This document shows, piece after piece, positions 27,823 to 38,813 of a stretch of 64,000 bases of DNA. The DNA comes from Staphylococcus hominis subsp. hominis (GTDB lineage: Bacteria > Bacillota > Bacilli > Staphylococcales > Staphylococcaceae). The stretch lies in contig NZ_PPQE01000028.1 in the NCBI RefSeq assembly GCF_002901845.1, forward strand, positions 1-64,000, given 5' to 3'. Made by a program: the position numbers and the translations under genes. The notes beneath the pieces were generated by a model that had not been told where the DNA came from, made no database searches, and saw only the letters and a program-made list of their open reading frames with translations. The first letter of the stretch is position 1, and each line of letters starts with the position of its first letter.

Positions 27823-28554
27823 TTATTTAGATTTAAAAAAAGTTACGACTTGAGTGATAACGTCTTCATGTCCATCTCCATAAGTCATTAAATGACGACT
27901 TAACGGATGACATGTTAAATCTTTGTTATTACTATCAATATGATTAAAAATATAATGTGCACTATTTTGATAAAAGGCATCATCATTACCGCCATACAAA
28001 ATACGAGCGGGAACTTGTATACGTTCTAATTCATTAGAAATTATCTCAATAAATGCTTTAAATTCTGCGATATGTGGTTGATAATCTTGAATTGTCCCAA
28101 GTTGTTGTTTTGAAGTAGTTTCATCAAATTTCAATAATTGATTCATGCGCTGACCATAACGTTTCATACGCCACGCAATACTTTTTTCTTCTTTTTCACT
28201 TGGTGCAGACATCACTGCTATTTTAGAAACATCAAATAACCCAGCTAACTTTAATGTAAATAGTCCTCCTAGTGAGATACCCGTTACAAAAATAGTGTCA
28301 AACCCTTTATTTTTTAAAAATTGATACCCTTCTAATACATCATTCCACCAATCCTGAATCGTAAATTGAGTAAATTGGTCTAAAGGTAAGCCATGTCCTT
28401 GATAATTTGGTGCAAAGCATGTGAAGTTTTCTTCATTAAGCGCCTTAGCTAATGGTTTTACATCACGAACAGTTCCTGTAAATGAGTGAAGTAATAAGAT
28501 CGCTTCTTTTCTTGAACCTTCTAAATAAATTGGATATGGTGATTTGATTTTCAT
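27823..28554 (-). CDS. Carboxylesterase, alpha/beta hydrolase
   Basis: 243-residue soluble alpha/beta hydrolase resembling Est30-type monoacylglycerol/carboxyl esterases. Oxyanion-hole segment LLLHSFTGT (about 20-28), nucleophile Ser in TGISLGG (about 93), an Asp in GGNDDAFY and catalytic His in YGDGHEDV complete the triad. The physiological ester is unknown. 45 bases separate it from the PAP2 gene, and it is followed by the 82-residue gene, so the three probably form one transcript. GGGGAG precedes the ATG. Confidence 0.88.
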   Translation of the reverse strand: MKIKSPYPIYLEGSRKEAILLLHSFTGTVRDVKPLAKALNEENFTCFAPNYQGHGLPLDQFTQFTIQDWWNDVLEGYQFLKNKGFDTIFVTGISLGGLFTLKLAGLFDVSKIAVMSAPSEKEEKSIAWRMKRYGQRMNQLLKFDETTSKQQLGTIQDYQPHIAEFKAFIEIISNELERIQVPARILYGGNDDAFYQNSAHYIFNHIDSNNKDLTCHPLSRHLMTYGDGHEDVITQVVTFFKSK

Positions 28555-28599
28555 AGTATTCTCCCCTTCTTAAAATACTTATGTTATGAAACTTAAGCT

Positions 28600-29271
28600 T
28601 TACTTCTTTTTTAATTTAATATTAAAGAGTGGTAACATCATTGAAAATAAAGCAATCCAAATCATTCCTAACGAAAAACCACCAATGACATCAGTTAGAT
28701 AGTGGGCGTGGAAATATAACCGACAACTTAATACACCTATCCAAAATATAACGACAACTATAGCAATACTATATCGTATCGCTTTATTTTTAATAAGTGG
28801 AATAACAACTAAGAGTATAGCTAAAGCAAATAATGTACTGGCATTTGAATGACCACTTGGAAATGAATATCCATGGTCTACTAAAAGATGGTTATACGGA
28901 CGAGAACGAGCTATTATTTGTTTAATTAAGAAATTAATATAAGTTCCTGTGTAAATCGTAACTAATAACCACAATGAAAGTTTATAATTTTTAAAAATTA
29001 AGATAAGTGCTAAAAATAACGTTATGTAGAGAATGGATTTTACTTCTCCAAAATTAGCACAAAACGTCATCATTTTATGCCAAATTGGACCGTCATAGTG
29101 TCTTCTAGGTTTACCAAAATAGTTGGTCAACGCATGTAATGAATTTAAATCTAATTTTTGCACTAGTGTGGTATGATAAATGACATTCATTGCCGTTATT
29201 ATAAAAATAATTAATCCAACAACAAACATAGAAATAGTTTTGGTTGGCGATACTTCTAATTTATCTTTCAT
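28600..29271 (-). CDS. PAP2-family membrane phosphatase
   Basis: 223-residue membrane protein with about six membrane segments. All three PAP2 acid-phosphatase motifs are present: KQIIARSRP, PSGHSNAS and RLYFHAHYLTDVIGG. Such enzymes hydrolyse lipid pyrophosphates or phosphatidic/phosphatidylglycerol phosphates at the outer membrane face (undecaprenyl-PP phosphatase or PgpB type); which one is uncertain. Its start codon overlaps the stop of the decayed upstream gene (ATGA), a remnant of translational coupling. A degraded relative lies at 34864-35544. Confidence 0.88.
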   Translation of the reverse strand: MKDKLEVSPTKTISMFVVGLIIFIITAMNVIYHTTLVQKLDLNSLHALTNYFGKPRRHYDGPIWHKMMTFCANFGEVKSILYITLFLALILIFKNYKLSLWLLVTIYTGTYINFLIKQIIARSRPYNHLLVDHGYSFPSGHSNASTLFALAILLVVIPLIKNKAIRYSIAIVVVIFWIGVLSCRLYFHAHYLTDVIGGFSLGMIWIALFSMMLPLFNIKLKKK

Positions 29272-29634
29272 ACTTGTTTTTCCTTTACTACATTTGATCC
29301 TAATATTTTATAAAAAGCTTTCAAATGATGTATCTGTTCTTCATATTTATTAAAGTTTGAAGAGGATAACCACTTATTCAACCTTTCTTTATTATCAATA
29401 AGTTGTTTCACATACGTCATAAAGCTTTCTTTATCATAAAAAGGTTCGTCATAAAGATACGTCCAGTTAGCCTCTGAAGATGTATCACACCGTTCATTAT
29501 ATCAATCATCAATATGTTGACTACTTAACTCATTGATTGTATTACCCTTTTATACCTCTAGGATCAGGATAGTCGGGCAAATGATAATGAGTAAGAGATT
29601 TTACAATTAGCTGATTGAATTGATCGCATCTCTA
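29268..29634 (-). pseudogene. Decayed gene upstream of the PAP2 gene, unidentified
   Basis: Reading the minus strand back from the PAP2 start, an open frame of about 74 codons (…DTSSEANWTYLYDEPF…, …FYKILGSNVVKEKQV, stop TGA at 29268-29270) continues upstream past an in-frame TGA at 29502-29504 (after SSQHIDD, before YNERCD). It then needs a one-base frameshift near 29541-29547 to continue as HLPDYPDPRGIKG and is finally blocked by TAG at 29632-29634. The protein-like wording across these breaks argues for a recently inactivated gene. I do not recognise the family. Confidence 0.65.
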
Positions 29635-29685
29635 TCCCTCTTTTAATGTTAGTTAGATTTTACAATAAATGATGAAAATTTGCTT

Positions 29686-29733
29686 GTAAAAAAAGAGATT
29701 AGGAAGTATTTTATATAAAGTTTCCTAATCTCT
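29686..29733 (-). terminator. mpsC terminator
   Basis: AGAGATTAGGAA pairs perfectly with TTCCTAATCTCT around a 16-base loop, followed by TTTTTTTA on the minus strand, 23 bases past the mpsC stop. Confidence 0.85.
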
Positions 29734-29756
29734 TCTCGTATTTATAACATTTTATT

Positions 29757-30119
29757 TTAAAGTGATTTTTCAAGGTTTTTATCTAACTTAAAAACAATAA
29801 TACGTTCACCAGTAATTGTACTTAAATCACTATGAAAGCTTTTAACTTCAGTACCTGTGATTTTGAAAACAAGTTGCATTAAATCATCTTGTCCTGATTC
29901 CACCAATTCTGACCGTGTACGTTTAATGTTAAGTAATCCTTCTTGTGTTTCACATACGCGATACTCCGCAGGCGTCAAAATACCTTGTAAGTTGACGATA
30001 ATCATATCTCGTAAAATATCTGTCTTTACTGACAACGAACCACGTCCAAGAAAATCTTTTTCCCATTGCGTAATTGCTTTACTAATTTCTGCTTCATACA
30101 TGCCTTTCGATTTCGTCAT
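29757..30119 (-). CDS. mpsC: MpsC, DUF2294 protein
   Basis: 120-residue soluble protein of the DUF2294/Na-translocating-associated family, described in S. aureus as the third gene of the MpsABC locus. Recognisable segments are MYEAEISKAITQWEKDFLGR and GERIIVFKLDKN. It has no membrane segment. It lies 68 bases after mpsB on the same strand. The ribosome site (AGGAG) is 13 bases from the ATG, further than usual. Its contribution to bicarbonate or cation uptake is not established. Confidence 0.8.
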   Translation of the reverse strand: MTKSKGMYEAEISKAITQWEKDFLGRGSLSVKTDILRDMIIVNLQGILTPAEYRVCETQEGLLNIKRTRSELVESGQDDLMQLVFKITGTEVKSFHSDLSTITGERIIVFKLDKNLEKSL

Positions 30120-30187
30120 TGTTATAACAAATCTCCTAATGTTTAATTAACACTAGTGTATCATTTTTTAAATTAAAATCGAATATC

Positions 30188-32749
30188 TTACCAATCTTTA
30201 AAACTACCGTTTTCATCAATACTTGCAAGACGTACCCATTGATGATCGACTTTTTGTTTAAACTTAATATTATCATTAAGTAAACGTTGTATATAACGAT
30301 CTGGTGCTTGAATCACGACTAATAATCGAATTGGAGCGTGATAAATTTTATTGTCTCCTGCCATCACAGACTGCCATGGCAATCCAGCTAATAAATCACT
30401 TGAGTTCCCTTGCATAACGCCAACACCAGAAGTGACAGATTGTGTTGTTTTATTACCACTACCATAAAAATGCGGTGCCACTGTAGAGGCATAATACTGT
30501 AGGTTAATCCACTGTGCAACGAGTGCTGGCCCAGAAATAATTGTATTTAGTAATTGACCATCAGGATCTTTCGCATAATCATAATTATGTAAAAATGCAC
30601 GTCCTTCTAAATTACTACCTTCTGTAATACTTCGTTGCCCAATAATAAATTCTGCATTACGTGCTAAACCCCATTCTGGACGGATTTCGCTCCAATCATT
30701 TGCAAAGCGATGTGCTTCCGCCATTGGATGTTTCAATTCCCCATCGCTTAAACGAGGTAATTGAGCAAGACGTTCTAAATTTGCATGATAACTTACACGT
30801 GGCATGGCTTCTTCTAAAATATCAAATGCTTTCTTTGCTTCTGATGTTAATGAGGGAACGTAAATCCATTCTAATTCATCAATTGATGTTTTATGTTCTG
30901 CAGCAACAAATACTGTCTCATCCGGAATAAGAATGCCTTCAGCGGCTAACCCTTGACGTACTAAAGGTAAATTGCACATCATGGCAAGTAATTTCGCATT
31001 AAATCCACTTGAAGCTCCTCCACAAGCACCACATTCTAATGATGCATGGTAGGGATTATTGTTTGTTTCGCTTCCATGCCCTCCAAGTACTACTAATGGT
31101 GCAAAATTTGTAGTTAAATCCATTAATTGTAACGCTTGTTTCGTAAAAGCAATTTGTTCTTCTTCAGTAAATCCAACAGGTAAATCACTATGTACATGAT
31201 GATCTCTATCAATCGTTAGCTTAGCATTCGGTTTTTTTAACCAATTTTTAGTAAATTTACGAATAAATGCACCTGTTTTCTTTGGCATTAATGTACTTGC
31301 AAGTGTATTTAAACTTAAAAATGGCCCACTTAATTCTGGTAATAATAAACTAGGTAGCACATTATTCTTCATTAATTTAAACGTATAAAACATGGATGTA
31401 ATAGAATGTTGCTGTTGATTATACGTATTTAATGCATGTCGCTCTGCATATTCTTTAATAGTATATGCAGGAGGCACCATCACTGGTAAAGAATCATGAC
31501 TAAACTGTTCATCTAATGCTTTTTTTCGTATAGGTAAACCAAAGAAACCTGCAATTCCTATCGTTTCAAATGGCCCTTGATTTTCTAAATGACGACGAAA
31601 TGGTTCAGAACGTACATCGATACAAAATGCAAGTTGCACTTTTGTAGGTTGTTTGTCACGCTTGACCGATTTATCGTAAATCATCTCAACGAGTTTGCGT
31701 TCGTGAGTTTCTTCCCAAGCCTCTAACCATAATTTCTTGAAGTATAATGGATTAAAATCATGGGCAAACTTCAAGTGTTCAATTTGATTCTCAATGGACA
31801 TCTCAGCCCATTCATCAATCGTCATTTCACCATAATATAACCATTTACTCACAAGTTCTTTTATTCTTTTTTCAACATTTAAGACTGCCGGACGGCTCAT
31901 TTTTTCAGTATCTAATAGAATACATTCCATTGTAAGGCGTATTGCAAGGTATTGAGTTAATAAGTCTTTTTCATGTTCATGTTTTTCAGCACGATAATAC
32001 ATCATGCCTGCCCAACCTGGTAACGATAAAAGATGTCCAGTTAAATAAAATTCATATTCATCTTCAGCAATATCTAGATGATTGAGTGCCATGATTAATG
32101 CGTCTTCATAGTTGTGTGGTAACATCTTAATCATTTTACGTTGCGTTTTAGTCAACATTGGATCATATTTTGCTAAATGTAACCAGGCTACATAGAACCC
32201 TTCTTCGCGTTTAGGCATTGTCCAACTGGATTGGAAAGTATCTAAATATAATTTTGACCATTTAATAATATGAGTATTTAACTCATCCATTAAAGATTCG
32301 CCTTTAGCATTAAATGCATTTGCACTTTTTGACCGTGCATAAGCAAATGACTCATTTTCGAATACTTTTTTGAGTTTTGAGACTTCTAATTTCAGATAGG
32401 CTTCTTTAGTAATTAAATCTCTCGGAATATCTTTAATATTCATAGCATTTTTGCAGTACGTATCAACGTGAGTCTTAGGAATATCCGTCTTATAAGATTG
32501 AATAGCTTGTTGTACTTCTTCTTCAACGATATGTTTATCAATCTCACCAGTTTCAAGCGCCGTCATTACAGAAGCATGGCTTGGATATAAATCAATATCA
32601 CGCACATGTTTAAACCATTGCGCAACTTGATCAAAGGTTTGATACTCAAGTTCTTCCCATGGATTACGTGCTGCAAAGATTGAAATTGGTGAAAGTGGCG
32701 TAATCACACGACGTGCAGATTGAACAACGTCTTCTATATTAATTGTCAT
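30188..32749 (-). CDS. mpsB: MpsB/DabA, DUF2309 bicarbonate-transport subunit
   Basis: 853-residue cytoplasmic-face partner of MpsA. The family (DUF2309, DabA) has a carbonic-anhydrase-like zinc site; here [15 protein letters not shown] and [22 protein letters not shown] supply the expected Cys, Asp, His and Cys ligands. With MpsA it forms a cation/bicarbonate importer that sustains growth at ambient CO2 in S. aureus. Start: the ATG at 32747-32749 ([10 protein letters not shown]), 8 bases after AGAGGTGA; a GTG 12 bases upstream overlaps that site. 15 bases after mpsA, so cotranscribed. Confidence 0.93.
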   Translation of the reverse strand: MTINIEDVVQSARRVITPLSPISIFAARNPWEELEYQTFDQVAQWFKHVRDIDLYPSHASVMTALETGEIDKHIVEEEVQQAIQSYKTDIPKTHVDTYCKNAMNIKDIPRDLITKEAYLKLEVSKLKKVFENESFAYARSKSANAFNAKGESLMDELNTHIIKWSKLYLDTFQSSWTMPKREEGFYVAWLHLAKYDPMLTKTQRKMIKMLPHNYEDALIMALNHLDIAEDEYEFYLTGHLLSLPGWAGMMYYRAEKHEHEKDLLTQYLAIRLTMECILLDTEKMSRPAVLNVEKRIKELVSKWLYYGEMTIDEWAEMSIENQIEHLKFAHDFNPLYFKKLWLEAWEETHERKLVEMIYDKSVKRDKQPTKVQLAFCIDVRSEPFRRHLENQGPFETIGIAGFFGLPIRKKALDEQFSHDSLPVMVPPAYTIKEYAERHALNTYNQQQHSITSMFYTFKLMKNNVLPSLLLPELSGPFLSLNTLASTLMPKKTGAFIRKFTKNWLKKPNAKLTIDRDHHVHSDLPVGFTEEEQIAFTKQALQLMDLTTNFAPLVVLGGHGSETNNNPYHASLECGACGGASSGFNAKLLAMMCNLPLVRQGLAAEGILIPDETVFVAAEHKTSIDELEWIYVPSLTSEAKKAFDILEEAMPRVSYHANLERLAQLPRLSDGELKHPMAEAHRFANDWSEIRPEWGLARNAEFIIGQRSITEGSNLEGRAFLHNYDYAKDPDGQLLNTIISGPALVAQWINLQYYASTVAPHFYGSGNKTTQSVTSGVGVMQGNSSDLLAGLPWQSVMAGDNKIYHAPIRLLVVIQAPDRYIQRLLNDNIKFKQKVDHQWVRLASIDENGSFKDW

Positions 32750-32764
32750 GTAAATGTTCACCTC

Positions 32765-34264
32765 TTATAAATATTTCTTTAAATAGTTTGGATGGCTTTC
32801 TACAGATTTAAATTTAGCTTCTCCAATTTTAATTAACCATAAGTAAACTTTAGCAAAGGCTGTAGATGTACGATGGCGAGCGACCCAAATACTAAAAATA
32901 CTACCTAACACTAAAATCGCAATACTAATGATAATACTAATTAACGGTGGATGGGCAGGAGCCATATATACATGATGAAGTATATTAACAAATACTTGAT
33001 GAGTCACAATATAAACCATTGCAACAATTACAATCATTGTAATACCTATAAAGCGTCCCATTACTCCTTTATTTAATGCCACAAGCTGATTCCATGATAC
33101 AGAGATAGACCATGCTAAGATAAATGCACTAATCAAAATATATGGACTATGGTCACTTGTCATAAAAAACACAATTGCAATAATCAATGCAAGAGCCCTT
33201 CCAAGTATTATCCATCCATATGATTTCTTAATATTAGGTGGAGTTGGTATATTAAATCGTCTGACAACTGAGCCTGATTGTAAGAATAACGTGGCTTTAA
33301 ATATACCATGCAATATTAAATGGATAATCGCAGCTGAATAAACACCCATCGCACATTGAACGAGCATAAAACCCATTTGACTCATCGTTGATCCAACAAG
33401 TTGTCGTTTATAATCAACATGTACTAAACTAATGCCCGAACCAATCAATACTGACATACTAGAAATAATTAATAATATTGTAAGAGCAATAGAATTATCA
33501 AATATCGGTGAAAAACGCGTTAAAATAATGCCCCCCGCATTAACTATACCGGCATGCATAATAGCTGATACAGGTGTAGGCGCAACAACTGATTCAATTA
33601 ACCAACTCTGAAATGGATATTGCGCAGCTGGAATAATAACAGCAACAACAAGCAATAAGTCAATAACTAATTTTAGACCATGATTTAGAGCATAGCCATA
33701 ATTTTGAGAAGGATCGATTGTCCATTCTCCTGTTCCTATGTATAGCAAAATAACCGCAATTAATAGCGCTAACCATCCAATAATAAAGGAACGTGCAGAA
33801 ACTTTTGCTGCCTCTGCTGGCACTTTCCAAGTTTTATTCAATTTAATTAGTTGTGTTAAACAACATAACGTTAATCCCCAACATAAAGTCATTAAACGTA
33901 AGTCATTGCTTAACCAACCTAGTGAAGCAAAAACAGTTGTAAATGTATATAAAGGAAAATACTTACGATAATTGTGATCTCCTAATAAATAACGCGTTGA
34001 AAACTTTTGAATAATAAAACCTAACGCTAAAACAAACGCACCTACTAACCAAGCAAGTTTATCTAATGCAAATATGCCAATAACTTCTCTTTCGTTTATA
34101 GTCACTAACCCTACAATACCTACAATAACTGGTAATAGAAGTAAAGCTAAGTGAAATCTTATGTATTTAACTGGAACTGAGGGAATTAATACAATCAATC
34201 CACTTAACGCTGCCATAATAAGCGTTATAAAAAATAATATAAGTAAACTACTCATACTTAACAT
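32765..34264 (-). CDS. mpsA: MpsA/DabB, NuoL-like membrane subunit
   Basis: About 499-residue integral membrane protein of the proton-conducting antiporter (NuoL/MrpA/NdhF) family with roughly 13 segments; TPVSAIMHAGIVNAGGIIL is the family's conserved helix with the key His, and the following Lys/His-rich helices are present. It pairs with MpsB in bicarbonate uptake. The old label 'NADH dehydrogenase subunit 5' is misleading as no other complex I genes are nearby. GGAGGA stands directly before the first ATG and 7 bases before the third codon's ATG (34262-34264), which I prefer. Confidence 0.92.
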   Translation of the reverse strand: MLSMSSLLILFFITLIMAALSGLIVLIPSVPVKYIRFHLALLLLPVIVGIVGLVTINEREVIGIFALDKLAWLVGAFVLALGFIIQKFSTRYLLGDHNYRKYFPLYTFTTVFASLGWLSNDLRLMTLCWGLTLCCLTQLIKLNKTWKVPAEAAKVSARSFIIGWLALLIAVILLYIGTGEWTIDPSQNYGYALNHGLKLVIDLLLVVAVIIPAAQYPFQSWLIESVVAPTPVSAIMHAGIVNAGGIILTRFSPIFDNSIALTILLIISSMSVLIGSGISLVHVDYKRQLVGSTMSQMGFMLVQCAMGVYSAAIIHLILHGIFKATLFLQSGSVVRRFNIPTPPNIKKSYGWIILGRALALIIAIVFFMTSDHSPYILISAFILAWSISVSWNQLVALNKGVMGRFIGITMIVIVAMVYIVTHQVFVNILHHVYMAPAHPPLISIIISIAILVLGSIFSIWVARHRTSTAFAKVYLWLIKIGEAKFKSVESHPNYLKKYL

Positions 34265-34327
34265 TATCATTCCTCCACTTTTAAACTGTAACCTATATAT
34301 AACTATTGCTTATAATATAATAAAACA

Positions 34328-34380
34328 CCTACAATAGTTTAGTTTTATCCCATTAAAAAAGGACGACTATCTATTGTAGG
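34328..34380. promoter_or_regulatory. Hairpin upstream of mpsA
   Basis: CCTACAATAG and CTATTGTAGG form a perfect 10-bp stem around 33 bases that include further weak pairing. On the minus strand it is followed by TGTTTTATTATA. It lies about 65 bases before mpsA; it could be a leader structure, an upstream terminator or a protein site. No known riboswitch class is recognised. Confidence 0.45.
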
Positions 34381-34384
34381 CTTC

Positions 34385-34682
34385 TTTTATGCTCATTCAA
34401 TATATTTATTAATGCTCTTTAAGCAACCTATAATTTAGATTTAAGTACATCAGTTTTACCCTTCAATTAAACAATAAAGTGCATGATACTTTTTGTCTCA
34501 TTGCTTGATATAAACCTATGTATAATTTGATGCATATTAAATACAATATATGAAAATATCAACTAAAAGTCAAATTTCTAATATAAAAGATAACAGTCAT
34601 ATCATTTCAACTTTCCTTTTTATATCAATTTTGTTTAAATAATACCCCCAAAAATATTATAAACTCAATCTTTAATTACTAA
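34385..34682. other. Gene-free stretch between mpsA and the PAP2 pseudogene
   Basis: About 300 bases of A/T-rich sequence with no convincing frame, tRNA or repeat. In S. aureus this interval between mpsA and guaA holds the nuSa-alpha island; nothing of it is seen here. Confidence 0.5.
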
Positions 34683-34722
34683 TATATAAAAAGAGTTTGA
34701 GACGATAAAGTATGTCCCAAAC
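34683..34722 (-). terminator. Orphan terminator-like hairpin
   Basis: GTTTGGGACATA and TATCGTCTCAAAC pair (two internal mismatches), followed by CTTTTTATATA on the minus strand. No minus-strand gene lies upstream of it until guaA's side, so it may be left over from lost sequence or serve as a boundary. Confidence 0.5.
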
Positions 34723-34863
34723 CCTCATGGATAAATGGATAAAATGAATTTACTTCATTACTTATAAAATAACATACTTTGTTCAATATTCATGTAACAA
34801 TTCTGTGAAAACGCTTAATTTTTTTGTAAAGTTTTTTTATATTTTATTTGCTTTTTTTGAATA

Positions 34864-35544
34864 ATGAAGGATGACTATCATATTTTTGTGATTGCCTTAG
34901 CTATTTTTTCGGTTTTTACTAAGTCGTTATGGACACATATATTAGATTTACAATAATTCTATGGGTTCTTAAATACATTTGGCGAACCAAAAATGAATTT
35001 CAAAGATAATTGGTTCAATGATTTTATGACATTTCTAGCATCATACGGCGATATTGCAACCTTTATTACCCTTACCCTTATCATCGCAACTATCGTTTTA
35101 ATTAAGCGACGCTTCTTATTAGCAATAGGGTTACCGACAACAGTAGCTTCAGCAGGTATCATAGGCATTGCGTTAAAAGACATCATTCATCGTTCAAGAC
35201 CTTATGATCACTTAACAATTGATGCAAGATTTTCATTCCCAAGCGGACATGCTTTAACAAGTACGATTGTTATTTTTGCTCTTATTTTTGTACTTATCTC
35301 TAAATTAGGAAATATGTGGATAAAATGCATAATAAATACGGTGTTAATTGTAGTATGGTTAGGTATTTTATTTTCAAGATGATACTTCCATGCTCACTAT
35401 CTCACTGACGTAGTTGGCGGTATCTTTTTTAGTCTTTCATGGTTATTCATGTCATTGATGATTTATCAATATATGCTTCAAAAAGTAAACCGTAGAGCGT
35501 CACTACAACAGAGACGACAATCATTTCAATCAAAAAGAAATTAG
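34864..35544 (+). pseudogene. PAP2-family phosphatase, inactivated by two nonsense codons
   Basis: A continuous 227-codon frame from the ATG at 34864 (MKDDYHIFVIALAIF) to TAG at 35542-35544 is interrupted only by TAA at 34954-34956 and TGA at 35380-35382. The PAP2 motifs are still legible: KDIIHRSRP, PSGHALTS and, right after the TGA, YFHAHYLTDVVGG. In the intact relative at 28600-29271 the last motif reads SCRLYFHAHYLTD, so the TGA replaces the residue before YFHAH. Length (226 residues) matches the intact enzyme. No frameshift is needed, pointing to recent loss. No strong ribosome site is seen before the ATG. Confidence 0.88.
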
Positions 35545-35573
35545 CATAAACGTCCAAATTATTGAATTTAATA

Positions 35574-35613
35574 TAAAAAAAGCGAGCATTTCTCACGAAA
35601 ATGCTCGTTTTTT
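35574..35613. terminator. guaA terminator, bidirectional
   Basis: GCGAGCATTT and AAAATGCTCG pair, with TTTTTT on the plus side and CTTTTTTTATA on the minus side. It ends guaA and could end the PAP2 pseudogene transcript. Confidence 0.85.
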
Positions 35614-35619
35614 AATGGG

Positions 35620-37161
35620 CTACTCCCATTCTATAGTGCTTGGTGGCTTAGAAGTAATGTCATAGACGACACGGTTTACATGGTCTACTTCATTAACTAT
35701 GCGACTAGAAATTTTTTGTAACACTTCCCAATCGATACGTGCAAAATCACTTGTCATACCATCAATTGATGTTACAGCACGAATACCTACTGTATGATCA
35801 TACGTACGATAATCACCCATAACACCTACAGATTGAATACCTGGTAGTACTGTGAAGTATTGCCAAATCTCTCTTTCAAGACCTTCTTCTCGAATCACTT
35901 CACGTAAAATCGCATCAGATTCACGAACGATTTCTAATTTATCTTCAGTAATTTCACCTAACACACGAATACCTAAACCAGGACCTGGGAATGGTTGTCT
36001 CCATACTAAATGTTCAGGGATACCTAATTCAATACCTAAGGCACGAACTTCATCTTTAAATAATGTATTAATAGGTTCAATCAATTCAAATTCCATGTCT
36101 TCAGGTAATCCACCTACATTATGATGAGATTTAATTGTTTGCGCTGTCTTTGTACCTGATTCAATCACATCTGTGTAAAGTGTACCTTGTGCTAAGAAAT
36201 CAACATCTGTTAATTTAGCCGCTTCATCATCAAACACATATACAAATTCATTACCAATGATTTTACGTTTTTTTTCTGGATCAGAGACGCCTTTTAGTTT
36301 TTCCATAAAACGTTCTTTGGCATTTACACGAATAATATTCATATCAAAGCCTTCACCGAATTGTTCCATTACCATATCGCCTTCGCCTTTACGAAGTAAA
36401 CCATGGTCTACAAAAATACATGTTAATTGATCACCAATGGCCTTATGCAATAATACTGCAACAACTGATGAATCTACACCACCGCTCATTGCACATAATA
36501 CTTTACGATGACCTACACGTTCACGAATTTTTTCGATTTCAATTTCAATGAAGTTTTCCATTGTCCATTCACCTGTACAATTACATACACGACGGACAAA
36601 ATTTCTTAGTAAATCATTACCGTATTCTGTGTGACGTACTTCTGGATGGAATTGTACACCATAAATACGACGTTTTTTATCTTCGATGGCAGCATAATTT
36701 GTACTTGGACTATCAGCGATAACTTCAAAACCTTCAGGAATTTCAATGACTTTATCTGAATGACTCATCCACACTGTTTGTTCTTCTGGTAAACCAAAGA
36801 ATAACTCATCAGATTTTGCTTTAATAATTGCTTTACCATATTCACGTTCATTTGCACGTTCAACTTTACCGCCTAATAGTTTGGTTGTAAGTTGCATACC
36901 GTAACAAATACCTAACACTGGAATACCTAAATTATAAATCTCAGGATCAATTGTAAATGAACCTTCTTCATAAACAGAGTTTGGACCTCCTGAAAGAATA
37001 ATACCTTTAGGATTCATACGTTTAATTTCATCTATAGAAATTTCATGATCGTGTAATTCACTGTAAACGCCCATTTCACGAATACGACGTGTAATTAACT
37101 GGTTATATTGACTACCGAAATCTAGGACAAGAATTAATTCTTGTTCTTTAGCCATTTCCAT
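35620..37161 (-). CDS. guaA: GMP synthase (glutamine-hydrolysing)
   Basis: Converts XMP to GMP with glutamine as ammonia donor, 513 residues. The N-terminal class I amidotransferase has nucleophile Cys in LGICYGMQL (about 88), with His/Glu in GVQFHPEV; the ATP-pyrophosphatase P-loop is SGGVDSS and the dimerisation domain ends in [15 protein letters not shown] stands 10 bases before the ATG (MEMAKEQ). It follows guaB by 147 bases on the same strand, completing IMP to XMP to GMP behind the purine salvage genes. Confidence 0.97.
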   Translation of the reverse strand: MEMAKEQELILVLDFGSQYNQLITRRIREMGVYSELHDHEISIDEIKRMNPKGIILSGGPNSVYEEGSFTIDPEIYNLGIPVLGICYGMQLTTKLLGGKVERANEREYGKAIIKAKSDELFFGLPEEQTVWMSHSDKVIEIPEGFEVIADSPSTNYAAIEDKKRRIYGVQFHPEVRHTEYGNDLLRNFVRRVCNCTGEWTMENFIEIEIEKIRERVGHRKVLCAMSGGVDSSVVAVLLHKAIGDQLTCIFVDHGLLRKGEGDMVMEQFGEGFDMNIIRVNAKERFMEKLKGVSDPEKKRKIIGNEFVYVFDDEAAKLTDVDFLAQGTLYTDVIESGTKTAQTIKSHHNVGGLPEDMEFELIEPINTLFKDEVRALGIELGIPEHLVWRQPFPGPGLGIRVLGEITEDKLEIVRESDAILREVIREEGLEREIWQYFTVLPGIQSVGVMGDYRTYDHTVGIRAVTSIDGMTSDFARIDWEVLQKISSRIVNEVDHVNRVVYDITSKPPSTIEWE

Positions 37162-37308
37162 AATAGTAAATCTCCTTTAAATTTAATTTATGTAAACAAT
37201 AGAAAGACGCTTTTCATATTTATAAAGACAATACATCGTTTCAACCTCTATAAATATTTTATAGAAAAGCGTACTTTCTTAATTTAATCGTTTCTTGCTC
37301 ACCTTACA

Positions 37309-38775
<1,467 letters not shown>

Positions 38776-38813
38776 TTATAACACAGCCTCCATTTTTTAT
38801 ATAGTTAGTCTTA

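Noticed and set aside
32765-34264. NADH dehydrogenase subunit 5 (complex I)
   Set aside because: NuoL-like proteins next to DUF2309 are the MpsA/DabB branch; there are no other complex I genes.
34864-35544. Natural use of TGA as tryptophan or selenocysteine
   Set aside because: All other genes stop normally at TGA and use standard code, a second stop (TAA) also interrupts the frame, and no selenocysteine machinery or insertion element is seen.
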